The notes under the pieces: model-generated | The model's input: the letters and a program-made list of their open reading frames with translations, nothing else | Database searches by the model: none | Told to the model about the DNA's origin: nothing | Shown here: positions 45,286 through 53,738 of the stretch, piece after piece | How positions within the stretch are numbered: the first letter of the stretch is position 1 | Layout of the letters: each line of letters begins with the position of its first letter | DNA from: Sulfurospirillum sp. UBA4058 | Lineage (GTDB): Bacteria > Campylobacterota > Campylobacteria > Campylobacterales > Sulfurospirillaceae | NCBI GenBank assembly: GCA_002382085.1 | Contig: DFZK01000007.1 | Location: forward strand, 1 to 64,000 | Direction: 5' to 3' | DNA length: 64,000 bases | Translations under genes and position numbers: made by a program

Positions 45286-46314
45286 ATGGCGTATATTACG
45301 ATTAATAAAGCACATTTTTTTCACAATCTCACGCTTTTAAGCGATAAAGCCGGCGGTAAGAAAAAACTGATGGCGGTTTTAAAAGACAACGCCTACGGAC
45401 ACGACGTCAAATTGATGGCACGCTTATGCCAAGAATACGGCATCGTGCGTGCCGCCGTTAAAACAATCGACGAAGCTAAAATCATCGCTCCGATGTTCGA
45501 CGAAGTTCTCGTCTTAGTCGATCATCCGACGCATAAAAGTCTGCATCCGAGCATTTCGTTTGCGACGCATTCGCTTGAAGCGTTGCATGCACTTCCTCCC
45601 GGAGCGGCAATTCATTTGAGCATCGATACGGGTATGCATCGAAACGGCATTAAAGAAGAAATGATCGAAGAAGCCCTTGCGCTGATTGCTCGAAAAGGTT
45701 TGCTTCTTAAAGGCGTTTTTACCCACTTTCGCAGTGCCGACGAATTGACGAGCGAGTTTTTTTGGCAACGTGCCAATTTTGAACGCGCGAAAGAAAAAAT
45801 CCGCTCTATTGCTAACATGTATGCGTTTCCCAAGATTCATTTTCACTGTTGTAACTCGGCGGGGCTTTTACGTTCAAACTCCTTAGGCGATGACGATTTC
45901 GCACGTCCGGGTATCGCGATGTACGGTTACAGTCCGGTCGATCCGCGCATCGGTACGTACGATCTCAAACCCGTTATGGCGTTATGGGCGGAGAAATTGA
46001 GTACGCGCATCCTTAAAAAAGGCGAACGCGTCGGTTACGGCGGTATCTACGAAGCGCAAGAAGACGAAGTGATCTCAACGTACGACATCGGCTACGGAGA
46101 CGGTTTTTTCCGTTTCGACGGGTTTGAACCCGTGCTTATGGCAGAGGGGCAAGCGACGAAAGGGCGTATGTCGATGGATAGTTTTTGCGTGGGAGGCGAT
46201 GCGCAAAAAGTCTGTATGTTCAACGACGCCGAGCCGCTTGCCAAACAGTTTCATACCATCAGCTACGAAATTACGACTAAGCTTTCCGCTTCGTTAAAAC
46301 GCATCGTGATTTAG
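45286..46314 (+). CDS. alr: Alanine racemase
   Basis: PLP enzyme that makes D-alanine for peptidoglycan, 342 residues. Lys33 in VLKDNAYGHD is the expected PLP lysine, and the conserved RPGIAMYGYSP and GYGDGFFR blocks follow. It is the third gene after an LD-peptidase, in keeping with cell-wall synthesis. Its stop overlaps the stop of the convergent GGDEF-like gene (TTAG shared). Confidence 0.93.
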   Translation: MAYITINKAHFFHNLTLLSDKAGGKKKLMAVLKDNAYGHDVKLMARLCQEYGIVRAAVKTIDEAKIIAPMFDEVLVLVDHPTHKSLHPSISFATHSLEALHALPPGAAIHLSIDTGMHRNGIKEEMIEEALALIARKGLLLKGVFTHFRSADELTSEFFWQRANFERAKEKIRSIANMYAFPKIHFHCCNSAGLLRSNSLGDDDFARPGIAMYGYSPVDPRIGTYDLKPVMALWAEKLSTRILKKGERVGYGGIYEAQEDEVISTYDIGYGDGFFRFDGFEPVLMAEGQATKGRMSMDSFCVGGDAQKVCMFNDAEPLAKQFHTISYEITTKLSASLKRIVI

Positions 46315-47558
46315 CTCGCGAAAAGCTTGATCTCGATCGCGCCGCTTGCTTCGCGCGTAGCGGCAACGCTCAATGCGCTCTCCGCCCGCGTTTTAAACGT
46401 CGATAAGGTATCTTTGGGAGCTAAAGAGGTAATGCCGAAACTACAACTCACGGTACCGATATGGGAAAACTTCGTTTGAGCCAATAAGGCTTGAAATTTT
46501 TTGGCGACGCCCAATCCAGCTCTAAAGTCGACTTCGGGTAACAAAAGCGCAAAACGATCGTCGGTCCATTTTGCAAAGACGTCGATATCGCGCGTATTTT
46601 TCTTTACCAACTGAATAAATTCTCTTTTAAATCCCGTGATGACGGCTGCTGGAAAAATATTGCTGATATTTTTAAAGGCGTTGATTTCGATTAAAACGAG
46701 CGTAAGATTCGTATGGTAGCGTTTGTGGCGTTTAAACTCTTGTTGCACTTCGTCTTGAAGTTTTAGATAGGTAAAAATATCCAATGTCTTATCGTATTGC
46801 GTCGTCTCGCCGGCATAACTCGTATTCATACTTTGCAGTAGTTCTTTTTTTGCCGAAAGGGAAAGTGCGAAGCTTAGCATTTGAAGGAAACGGCGAATCA
46901 ACGATAGGTTGGCTTCGACGATTTCGGGTGTGAAACTTGCCAACATTAAACTTCCCAAAATTTTCTCGTGACGTTCTTCTTTAATCTCAAAAGTAAAAAG
47001 CGTCAAAGGTCGTTTATCGATCGTGACGTGTTCTTTGGAAAATGCGGATCGCTTCGTATAGATTTGAATCGCGATTTTTTCGATCTCGCTTTGGTAGGGA
47101 TTGGTATGCAGCGGATGAATCTCTTTAGAACGAAAGTGCGCTTTGATAAAGGAATTTTCATTGTAAAGCGTCATGCTCTCTTTGTCGTATAAAAACAGAA
47201 TAGTCGCTTCTAGGGATAAGTTTTTTTCGAGTATATCCAAAGCTTTGATCGTATTGAGTTTCGTCGAGAGTGAGGAGAGTAAAACGTCGGAAAGGTATTG
47301 TAGTTGTTCCGTCTCGTCTAAAGGCTCGACACGTTTTTCTTCTCTGGCAAGAAACTTCAAACGTCCTGAGAATAAAATTGCCGAGAAAATCAGTGCAAAA
47401 ATTGCTATTTTGATCCATGCGACGCTATGACCTGATCGCAATAAGAGCTCATCTCCTAACGCGCTTCCGTAAAGCACGACGTTGGAAAAAGCGTCCAAGA
47501 TCCAATACGTAAGTGCCCCGATCGCTGCAAAAACGTAGAGGTTGAGATCGCGGCGCAT
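46311..47558 (-). CDS. Membrane protein with GAF-like and degenerate GGDEF domains
   Basis: A 415-residue protein with two N-terminal membrane helices (about 9-27 and 45-65), a GAF-like middle region and a C-terminal GGDEF-type domain. The active-site loop reads KWTDDRFALLLPEV where RWGGDEFALLLP would be expected, so diguanylate cyclase activity is doubtful and a regulatory or binding role is more likely. It overlaps the convergent alr by 4 nt and is 3 nt downstream of the next minus-strand gene. Confidence 0.75.
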   Translation of the reverse strand: MRRDLNLYVFAAIGALTYWILDAFSNVVLYGSALGDELLLRSGHSVAWIKIAIFALIFSAILFSGRLKFLAREEKRVEPLDETEQLQYLSDVLLSSLSTKLNTIKALDILEKNLSLEATILFLYDKESMTLYNENSFIKAHFRSKEIHPLHTNPYQSEIEKIAIQIYTKRSAFSKEHVTIDKRPLTLFTFEIKEERHEKILGSLMLASFTPEIVEANLSLIRRFLQMLSFALSLSAKKELLQSMNTSYAGETTQYDKTLDIFTYLKLQDEVQQEFKRHKRYHTNLTLVLIEINAFKNISNIFPAAVITGFKREFIQLVKKNTRDIDVFAKWTDDRFALLLPEVDFRAGLGVAKKFQALLAQTKFSHIGTVSCSFGITSLAPKDTLSTFKTRAESALSVAATREASGAIEIKLFAS

Positions 47559-47561
47559 GGG

Positions 47562-47936
47562 TTACTCGTGGATTCCGTCGGGAAAGAGAATACCGTCGAT
47601 ACCGTGTAATGCGGCAAATTCGATGTCGTTCTCATCGTTTGAAGCTAACAGTATCTTAGCGTCGAAGAGATAATCGTCGGCAATTTTTTGCGCTTGCAAT
47701 ACCAACGCTTTTCCGACGACAAAATACGATGCATGAAGCGCATGACCTAGCATCAGTTCCTGAATGTTTTTGACGTTGAGGGCAAACGGGAGATTTTGCG
47801 CGAAGCAGTAGCTTGCCAAGGGCACGTCAAATTCAAAAAGCACGATAGCGTTTGAGGGCGTGCGGACGAGGGCTTCTTGATCGGCAATACGGTAAAAAGG
47901 CGTATAGGGAATGAGTGAATGTCCTAAAATGATCAT
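47562..47936 (-). CDS. Conserved protein of unknown function
   Basis: A 124-residue cytoplasmic protein starting MIILGHSLIPYTPFYRIADQ and ending with LHGIDGILFPDGIHE. I do not recognise a domain; the ILASNDENDIEFAALHGIDGILFP end recalls (beta/alpha) barrels. ATG 47936 overlaps the upstream gene's stop (ATGA); the upstream in-frame start at 47966 is unlikely. Part of a four-gene minus-strand run from rsmG to the GGDEF protein. Confidence 0.7.
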   Translation of the reverse strand: MIILGHSLIPYTPFYRIADQEALVRTPSNAIVLFEFDVPLASYCFAQNLPFALNVKNIQELMLGHALHASYFVVGKALVLQAQKIADDYLFDAKILLASNDENDIEFAALHGIDGILFPDGIHE

Positions 47937-48166
47937 GACGTCAACCTTGCACACTCTTTGGAGCAATAAAAAACACCGTCTTTAATGATGGCTTCTTTAT
48001 GGCTAATAAACGTTGAACACGCATGGCATTCCACCATCGTTTCGCCTTCTAATTTCTTCGCGTCGCGGTTTTTCTGAATGGTTTCTTTTCGAGAATTTTT
48101 GAAAAAAAAGATATAAATTAAGACGATAACGGCGCAAAAAAGCGCGATTTTAAGCAACATCGACAT
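47933..48166 (-). CDS. PP0621-family zinc-ribbon membrane protein
   Basis: A 77-residue protein with one N-terminal membrane helix (IALFCAVIVLIYIFFF) and a small zinc-binding tail: CHAC followed by FYCSKEC. This matches the PP0621/MYND-finger-like family of unknown function. It overlaps rsmG by 17 nt and the next gene by 4 nt. Confidence 0.75.
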   Translation of the reverse strand: MSMLLKIALFCAVIVLIYIFFFKNSRKETIQKNRDAKKLEGETMVECHACSTFISHKEAIIKDGVFYCSKECARLTS

Positions 48167-48707
48167 CCTTCATCACAAGATAATAACGTTTTTCTCTTTG
48201 ATACACGCGACAGTTCGACAAGCCTTTGATCTCTTCTTCGACGAATTCGCCTTTGTAAAAGAGTAAGGTTGTCGAAGGTCGAATAAAATTTCGGCACAAT
48301 CGAACGAGCGTTTTTGTTTGAGTCACGGCGCGCGAACTAATCAAATCGACCTCGAAAGGTGCGACTTTCTCGACGCGATCGGTTGCGATGTCAACGTTTT
48401 TAAGATCGAGCGTCGTTTTAACTAAATGTAAAAAAGCACTTTTTTTCGCAATCGGCTCAAAAAGCGTAAAATGAACATGCGGTAACGCAAACGCCAAAAC
48501 CATTCCCGGAAAGCCTGCTCCCGTGCCTATATCGATTGCCCTTTGGAGTGAAGATGTCTCTAAAAATTGCAAAGGATAAACACTATCTTCGATGTTTTTC
48601 ATAACCGCTTCGTGCGTTTTAGCTCCGGAAATATTGTGCGTACGGTTATAGTGCAATAAAAGCGACGCGTACGTTTGGGCATGTGAGTCAAAATATTCCG
48701 GAAGCAT
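48150..48707 (-). CDS. rsmG: 16S rRNA (guanine-N7)-methyltransferase RsmG
   Basis: SAM-dependent methyltransferase for G527 of 16S rRNA, 185 residues, slightly shorter than the E. coli protein. The SAM motif AIDIGTGAGFPGMVLAF and the following FEPIAKKSAFLHLV helix are typical. AAAGGG precedes the ATG. In Campylobacter the equivalent gene (gidB) is close to ribA and hemB; here it is about 5 kb away. Confidence 0.92.
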   Translation of the reverse strand: MLPEYFDSHAQTYASLLLHYNRTHNISGAKTHEAVMKNIEDSVYPLQFLETSSLQRAIDIGTGAGFPGMVLAFALPHVHFTLFEPIAKKSAFLHLVKTTLDLKNVDIATDRVEKVAPFEVDLISSRAVTQTKTLVRLCRNFIRPSTTLLFYKGEFVEEEIKGLSNCRVYQREKRYYLVMKDVDVA

Positions 48708-48770
48708 TGCGTGCCCTTTGAGAAAAAGATAGTAAAAGTATATCGTATCTAAAGAGCGATTAAGGAAGGT

Positions 48771-48819
48771 TTACATGTGGATCTTACGTAAAGCGTTTTA
48801 CGTAAGATCCAGATGTAAC
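48771..48819 (-). terminator. Long imperfect palindrome, probable chemoreceptor terminator
   Basis: GGATCTTACGTAAA faces TTTACGTAAGATCC around a short GCG-containing loop, and the stem extends outward with TTACATGT on the left facing ATGTAA on the right, with one mismatch. Both inner arms contain the palindrome TTACGTAA and the outer arms resemble TTACATGTAA. It lies 13 nt downstream of the chemoreceptor stop on the minus strand. Confidence 0.7.
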
Positions 48820-48831
48820 AAAGCAGATCGT

Positions 48832-50817
48832 TTAACGGATGCGAAAGCGATGCAGTTCGATATTGGCGTTTTGCGCTTTTTGAAGCAAGTGGGCGGAAAT
48901 CTCTTGCACGCGTTCACCCAAGGTATTGTTATGCTCGGAAAGCGACGTGATGTCGTCTATTTGTTGCATAAACGTTTCCACGGTTTGCGCAACGTTTGCA
49001 TGTTCGAGGCTTTGCTTTTGTGAAATATCAATGGTGTGATGTAAGGTTGCAGACGTTCGTTCAGAGTCTCCGATAAGTCGATTCGTATCTTGCGAAAGGC
49101 GGAAAAACGATTGCGAAATCTTTTCGGTCTCTTTTGTAACGCTTCCGATGGTTTGGACGATGACGTTGGTCGTCGTGCTAATATCCAGTAATGAAGCTTG
49201 CGTACGTTCGGCAAGTTTGCGAACTTCATCGGCAACGACGGCAAAACCGCGCCCGTGCTCACCCGCGCGTGCGGCTTCGATGGCGGCGTTTAAAGCTAAG
49301 AGGTTGGTTTGATCCGCAATATCGTCGATAATGCCGAGAACTTCTTTGATTTGCGATGCCTGTTGCGAAAGTGATTCGACTTGAGAGCTAAGAGCATGCT
49401 GTTCTTGTGCACTTTGTTGCGTACGATCGACGACGCTACGCATATTGCCGACGAACGTATTGAGGACGTCTTGCGTTTGTTGAAGGTCTTGACAGGTTTG
49501 AAACGAGGTCTCTTTCATTTCCAATTCTTTGGCTTTTAGGCGTTGCATGTCGGATTGGATCGTATGAATAAAGCGATTTTGCTCTTCGATATTGGAGGCG
49601 AGATTGGCGGAAACGCTGTTTAACGAATGGCTCGCTTCGACGCTTTGATCGGACGTTTCTAGGGCTTTGGAGATCGAAGCTTTAAAATTTAAAATCAAAG
49701 TTTGAACTTGTTTCATCGTATCGGAAATTTCGTTATCGTTTTTTAAGGCTAGCGATTCGGTAAGGTCAAGGTTGGAAGCGATACTTTCCAATTTTTTGCC
49801 CGAAACGGTGATGGCTTGTAAAACATCTTTAAACGTGGCATATAATAAAACGATAATGATCAAAGCGGTTAAAATCAGCACGCTACCTTCGATCCAAAGG
49901 TGACGGTACGTTGCGGCTTCCAAGGCGTTGAGGGTTTGTTCGATTTCGGAGGCTAGAGAATCGTCGACGGTTTTAAGGAGGTTGATTTTATCGGTGATCG
50001 TGTTAAACCACACGGTCGCATCAACGCCGAAATGTCCTTCAGCGGCTTTTCCGATTGCTATGGAGCGCATTTTTTCGACTTCATTCACGACGGGCGATTG
50101 CATCGTTTGTCGGTAAAACGTTATGGAAGCGGGTGAAGCCGTGCCTAAAAAAGCGTCCAAATACGATGCTTGTTCGGAGACGAGGGTAATCAGTTTAACA
50201 AACATGTTCGGTGCAAACGCATCGGCGGCAAAAGTGTTAGACAAAACGGCTCTTTCAATTCCCGTACGCTCTTTGGCTTTGAGAAAGTTCGCGTAGGCGT
50301 TGAGTTGTTTGATCGTTTCGGGGTTATTCGAGAGCATGGACGAAGAGGTGACGATGTCTAAGAGATGTTTGTTTAAAAGCGTGTAAAAATCGACTTGTTC
50401 CGCCGCACTAATTTTGAAGTCGTCGACGCGCTTTCGAATACTTTTTAAATTGGAAAGCATGGTCTCAATCGTTTGGATTTGTTCGCCCAAAGAAGCCGGA
50501 AAACGGCTCAAATCCATCGCTTGAAGCACTTTTTCGTAGCGTTGCCTTTCTCGGTCGGTCAATTGGCGTTGGGCAGGAAGTTTGTCGGCGAATTTTTTAC
50601 CTAACGAGCCTAAATATCCCGCACTCGTTCCTCTTTCTTTTTGGCTTTCGTGAACCAGTAGGCTGATGCTCGTCGAAAGAGAGACGATACTTTGAAGGTT
50701 TTGAATATTGGAGAGTTTTTCATGCGTCGTCATAGCCATTCTAACGCCCATGAGTAGGGCAACGATACCGACGACGATCGAGACAAAAGCTAATTGTATT
50801 TTAACGGTGCGGCGCAT
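48832..50817 (-). CDS. Methyl-accepting chemotaxis protein with NIT domain
   Basis: Transmembrane chemoreceptor, 661 residues. An N-terminal helix (residues 8-27) and a second near 305-330 flank a helical periplasmic domain. That domain contains [16 protein letters not shown] and [15 protein letters not shown], the two-part pattern of the NIT (nitrate/nitrite-sensing) domain. The signalling tip [20 protein letters not shown] is intact. GAGGAG precedes the ATG. Nitrate or nitrite is the expected family ligand; not proven here. Confidence 0.87.
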   Translation of the reverse strand: MRRTVKIQLAFVSIVVGIVALLMGVRMAMTTHEKLSNIQNLQSIVSLSTSISLLVHESQKERGTSAGYLGSLGKKFADKLPAQRQLTDRERQRYEKVLQAMDLSRFPASLGEQIQTIETMLSNLKSIRKRVDDFKISAAEQVDFYTLLNKHLLDIVTSSSMLSNNPETIKQLNAYANFLKAKERTGIERAVLSNTFAADAFAPNMFVKLITLVSEQASYLDAFLGTASPASITFYRQTMQSPVVNEVEKMRSIAIGKAAEGHFGVDATVWFNTITDKINLLKTVDDSLASEIEQTLNALEAATYRHLWIEGSVLILTALIIIVLLYATFKDVLQAITVSGKKLESIASNLDLTESLALKNDNEISDTMKQVQTLILNFKASISKALETSDQSVEASHSLNSVSANLASNIEEQNRFIHTIQSDMQRLKAKELEMKETSFQTCQDLQQTQDVLNTFVGNMRSVVDRTQQSAQEQHALSSQVESLSQQASQIKEVLGIIDDIADQTNLLALNAAIEAARAGEHGRGFAVVADEVRKLAERTQASLLDISTTTNVIVQTIGSVTKETEKISQSFFRLSQDTNRLIGDSERTSATLHHTIDISQKQSLEHANVAQTVETFMQQIDDITSLSEHNNTLGERVQEISAHLLQKAQNANIELHRFRIR

Positions 50818-50928
50818 ATGCTATCTCCTCGTATAAAATCGTATTTATTTCATCACTTTGATTATACTGATGTCGGAAATCTAAATGCATTGACGTAGGT
50901 CAACCGTGTTTGAACGGTTTAAAGTGAT

Positions 50929-50959
50929 GGAACGTCGTACTTTTATAGCACGATGTTCC
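50929..50959 (-). terminator. Hairpin after the superoxide reductase gene
   Basis: GGAACGTCGT (50929-50938) faces ACGATGTTCC (50950-50959), a 10-bp stem with one G-U pair. It lies 19 nt downstream of the stop on the minus strand. No strong T tract. Confidence 0.5.
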
Positions 50960-50978
50960 AAGCCGTAGGTAAAAAAAT

Positions 50979-51407
50979 TTAAGCAATGCTTATAGAAGAG
51001 GTATAGTCGCCGTGGAGATTACAGCGTGCGACGGCGGAAAGCGTTTTGACGCTTTTCGTATCGATACGAGCTGCCAAATAGCCTCGAGACGTTTTAGGCT
51101 CAAGCGAAACCGTTGCCGCTTTTTGACCGTCCGCAAAAAGCGTGATTTCGTAAATCCAATGGTTCTCGACGCTTGGATGAAGAACGCCTTTTTGTCCGAT
51201 GTTGACTTCCACCAGAGCAAAGCCGTTTTTATCCGCCGCACCGATCGTGATTTCGGGAGAGTGTTTGAGTTCCGCTTCGGTCGGGTTTGTCGGATCCTTA
51301 ATGCTCATCGCTTGTTTATTGACGATTAATTTTTCGTCGTAAGCACTCGCAACCGTCGTCGCCAATGCGGCAAGCGCACCTATTTTTAGAGCATCTCTTC
51401 GTTTCAT
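50979..51407 (-). CDS. Tat-exported superoxide reductase (neelaredoxin-like)
   Basis: Class II superoxide reductase-type protein, 142 residues. The iron-site pattern is complete: a His in LKHSPEI, two in VLHPSVENHW, and Cys plus His in RCNLHG. The N-terminus MKRRDALKIGALAALATTVASA is a twin-arginine signal, so the enzyme should work in the periplasm. ATG 51407 with AAGGAG 6 nt upstream is preferred to the TTG at 51413. It is divergent from sodB. A SoxY/SoxZ-type carrier was considered, but the Cys-Asn-x-His-Gly end favours a superoxide reductase. Confidence 0.82.
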   Translation of the reverse strand: MKRRDALKIGALAALATTVASAYDEKLIVNKQAMSIKDPTNPTEAELKHSPEITIGAADKNGFALVEVNIGQKGVLHPSVENHWIYEITLFADGQKAATVSLEPKTSRGYLAARIDTKSVKTLSAVARCNLHGDYTSSISIA

Positions 51408-51573
51408 ACGCAACTCCTTTTAAGATATAAGTACGAAAAAATTATAGCTAAAAAGTTTCAAAAGTCAATTGATAAAAAAATGTAACTAAGAGACTAAATT
51501 CGTAGCTTTAACATTCCTTTAGTAAGAAGCGATAGAATGAACAAGAAGATTATTTTACGACAAGGAGTTTACG

Positions 51574-52170
51574 ATGGCGATTACTTTACCTCCGCTTCCT
51601 TACGAAGCTCATGCGCTTGCACCTTATATCAGTGCCGATACTCTAGGCTTTCATCACGGAAAACATCATCAGACGTATGTTACGAACGTAAACAACCTTA
51701 TTCTTGGAAGTGACCTCTCAGACGCGCCGCTTGAAGAGATCATCAAATCTTCGGCGAACAAGCCCGAAAAAGCGGCTATTTTCAACAATGCGGCACAAGT
51801 GTGGAATCACACGTTTTACTGGCATTCGATGAAATCAGGCGGCGGCGGTGCGCCAAGCGGTGCGATCGCTTCGAAGATCAACGAAGATTTCGGGAGTTAT
51901 GAAGCGTTTGTCGAAGCGTTTAAAAGTGCGGGCGCGACGCAATTTGGAAGCGGTTGGGCGTGGCTCGTGCTGGAAAACGGTACGCTCAAAGTGACGAAAA
52001 CGTCCAATGCCGACACGCCGATGGTGCATGCGCAAAAAGCTCTATTGACGGCGGACGTGTGGGAACATGCCTATTATTTGGATTATCAAAACAGACGTGC
52101 GGACTATCTCGATATTTTCTTAAAACATCTGGTCAATTGGGAGTTTGCGCAATCCAATCTGTTAGCTTGA
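51574..52170 (+). CDS. sodB: Iron superoxide dismutase
   Basis: Cytoplasmic Fe-SOD, 198 residues. Metal ligands include His27 in FHHGKHHQTYV, a His in WNHTFYW and the DVWEHAYYLDY block; Gln in NNAAQVWNH marks the iron-specific form. ACAAGGAG precedes the ATG. It is divergent from the superoxide reductase gene with about 165 bp between, which may carry shared iron or oxidative-stress control. A 15-bp terminator built from two palindrome copies follows. Confidence 0.95.
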   Translation: MAITLPPLPYEAHALAPYISADTLGFHHGKHHQTYVTNVNNLILGSDLSDAPLEEIIKSSANKPEKAAIFNNAAQVWNHTFYWHSMKSGGGGAPSGAIASKINEDFGSYEAFVEAFKSAGATQFGSGWAWLVLENGTLKVTKTSNADTPMVHAQKALLTADVWEHAYYLDYQNRRADYLDIFLKHLVNWEFAQSNLLA

Positions 52171-52180
52171 CGCCGAATTT

Positions 52181-52217
52181 AAAATCCTTACATGTAAAAT
52201 AACATGTAAGGATTTTT
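52181..52217. terminator. Bidirectional terminator made from TTACATGTAA
   Basis: AAAATCCTTACATGT (52181-52195) pairs perfectly over 15 bp with 52202-52216 around the loop AAAATA, with T and A runs on the two sides. One arm holds an exact palindrome (52188-52197), the other a one-mismatch copy (52200-52209). It lies between convergent sodB and mscL. Confidence 0.88.
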
Positions 52218-52228
52218 GAACGTGAATC

Positions 52229-52657
52229 TCAGGCTTGTTCGCTTAAACAGTGCGGGCATTTTTTGGCCGCGACGGGAATGTTCATCGCGCATTCGGGGCA
52301 GGTTTTCGTCGTAGCGTCGGGCACTTTTTTAGGTGCGATTTTCGTGTAGCCTTTGATCATCATAAACATGACAAACCCCAAAATAACAAACGAAGTGAGA
52401 TCGTTGAAAAAAACGCCGAGTTTGATCGCCGGAGCTCCTGCTTTTTCAAGTTCGCTCAAAGAAGCGTAGCTTTTGCCGTCGAGCGCGATAAAGAGCGACG
52501 AAAAATCGACGTTACCGAGCAATAATCCGATCGGCGGCATAATCACGTTGCTGACCAGCGATTTGACGATGGTCGCAAACGCCGCTCCGAAAATAAAACC
52601 GACCGCCATATCGACGACGTTTCCTTTGACGAGAAAATCACGAAATTCTTTCAGCAT
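52229..52657 (-). CDS. mscL: Large-conductance mechanosensitive channel with C-terminal zinc ribbon
   Basis: Pentameric osmotic-safety channel of 142 residues. The start of the fold, MLKEFRDFLVKGNVVDMAVG, and the second helix FVILGFVMFMMIKGY are typical. After them comes an unusual tail with CPEC and CPHC (TKTCPECAMNIPVAAKKCPHC), a probable zinc ribbon absent from E. coli MscL. ATG 52657 has TAAGGAG 7 nt upstream, and this site is the end of a TTACATGTAA palindrome (52667-52676). The first 20 nt overlap the GNAT gene. Confidence 0.9.
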   Translation of the reverse strand: MLKEFRDFLVKGNVVDMAVGFIFGAAFATIVKSLVSNVIMPPIGLLLGNVDFSSLFIALDGKSYASLSELEKAGAPAIKLGVFFNDLTSFVILGFVMFMMIKGYTKIAPKKVPDATTKTCPECAMNIPVAAKKCPHCLSEQA

Positions 52658-53090
52658 TTTCACTCCTTACATGTAAGTTTTTAACAAAGTATTTCGGCGA
52701 TTCGACGTAGCCGCATCGTGCGTAAAAACGGTGTGCGTCCGTACGCCGTTCATGGCAATGCACTTCGATACGATCACACCCTTTTTCTCGGGCGATCTCT
52801 AAAGCATACGCTTCCAAGGCACTGCCGATGTGAGCCGAACGCATCGTTTCGTCGACGACAAAGTAGCTAATGCGTAAAAACGAGCCGAGCAAGGCGATTT
52901 GCGGAATGACATGTAAACAAAGCAAAGCGACGACGCGCCCGTCGGTTTCGTAGACCGCCAAAGAAGCGTCGGGATGGTTTAAGAGCGTTTGAATGCGCTC
53001 TTTGAGAAACACTGCCGTATCGGGATAACCCAATTGCGCGAGGAGATTTTCCAACACTTCGGCATCTTGAACGGCGGCTTCGCGTATCAC
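52638..53090 (-). CDS. GNAT-family N-acetyltransferase
   Basis: Acetyl-CoA-dependent transferase of 150 residues; YFVVDETMRSAHIGSALEAY contains the altered acetyl-CoA loop and AHRFYARCGY the C-terminal motif. Substrate unknown. The GTG start at 53090 has TAGGAG 7 nt before it and lies 8 nt from the ribA stop, so the gene belongs to a ribA-GNAT-mscL run. Its last residues (LHVRSENAERIS) are encoded by the palindrome and the mscL start region, a 20-nt overlap. Confidence 0.82.
   Translation of the reverse strand: MIREAAVQDAEVLENLLAQLGYPDTAVFLKERIQTLLNHPDASLAVYETDGRVVALLCLHVIPQIALLGSFLRISYFVVDETMRSAHIGSALEAYALEIAREKGCDRIEVHCHERRTDAHRFYARCGYVESPKYFVKNLHVRSENAERIS
52667..52676. repeat. TTACATGTAA palindrome at the GNAT/mscL junction
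   Basis: Exact copy. On the minus strand it encodes LHV of the GNAT protein and runs into TAAGGAG, the mscL ribosome site. Confidence 0.9.
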
Positions 53091-53098
53091 GGCTTCTC

Positions 53099-53662
53099 CT
53101 AAAAGAGGTGTCCCATTTGCTCTTTTTTCGTTTTTAAATACTTTTCGTTAAAAACGTTCGGTTCGATAATCACGGGCACGCGCTCCGTGATTTCAACCCC
53201 TTTGAGGCTTTCGAGTTTTTTGGGGTTGTTGGTTAAGAGTCTGATTTTTGCGACGTTAAAACGGTTTAAGATAAACTCGACGATCTCGTAGGTGCGCTCG
53301 TCGGCTTTAAAACCGAGCTGATGATTGGCTTCGATGGTATCAAAACCTTTATCTTGCAAAGCATAAGCGTTAACTTTGTTGAGAAGCCCGATATTGCGTC
53401 CTTCTTGACGTAAATAAATGACCATGCCGCCCTCTTTTTCGATAGCTTTGAGGGCGTATTCGAGTTGGTCGCGACAGTCGCATTTGAGGCTTCCGATAGT
53501 GTCACCCGTAAGGCATTCGCTGTGAATTCGGACTAAAGGAATCGTGCCCAAAGGCTCTTTGAAGATCACTAAATGCTCTTTGATACCCTCTTTAAACGAT
53601 TGAATTTTGAAGCTTCCAAACCGAGAGGGAAGGTTTGCAACCTCGGAAATTTCGATTTTCAT
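53099..53662 (-). CDS. ribA: GTP cyclohydrolase II
   Basis: First enzyme of riboflavin synthesis, 187 residues, a stand-alone RibA. The zinc-binding HSECLTGDTIGSLKCDC block, the GTP-site YLRQEGRNIGLLNK and the LLTNNPKKL motif are present. It is divergent from hemB, an order that also occurs in Campylobacter. The Shine-Dalgarno sequence is weak. Confidence 0.94.
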   Translation of the reverse strand: MKIEISEVANLPSRFGSFKIQSFKEGIKEHLVIFKEPLGTIPLVRIHSECLTGDTIGSLKCDCRDQLEYALKAIEKEGGMVIYLRQEGRNIGLLNKVNAYALQDKGFDTIEANHQLGFKADERTYEIVEFILNRFNVAKIRLLTNNPKKLESLKGVEITERVPVIIEPNVFNEKYLKTKKEQMGHLF

Positions 53663-53738
53663 ATTTTTTAAATCCAGTTATGGTAAAATCATTATTTTTT
53701 ATAAGCGACGATAATTCTAACGAAGATAAGGCAAAAAA

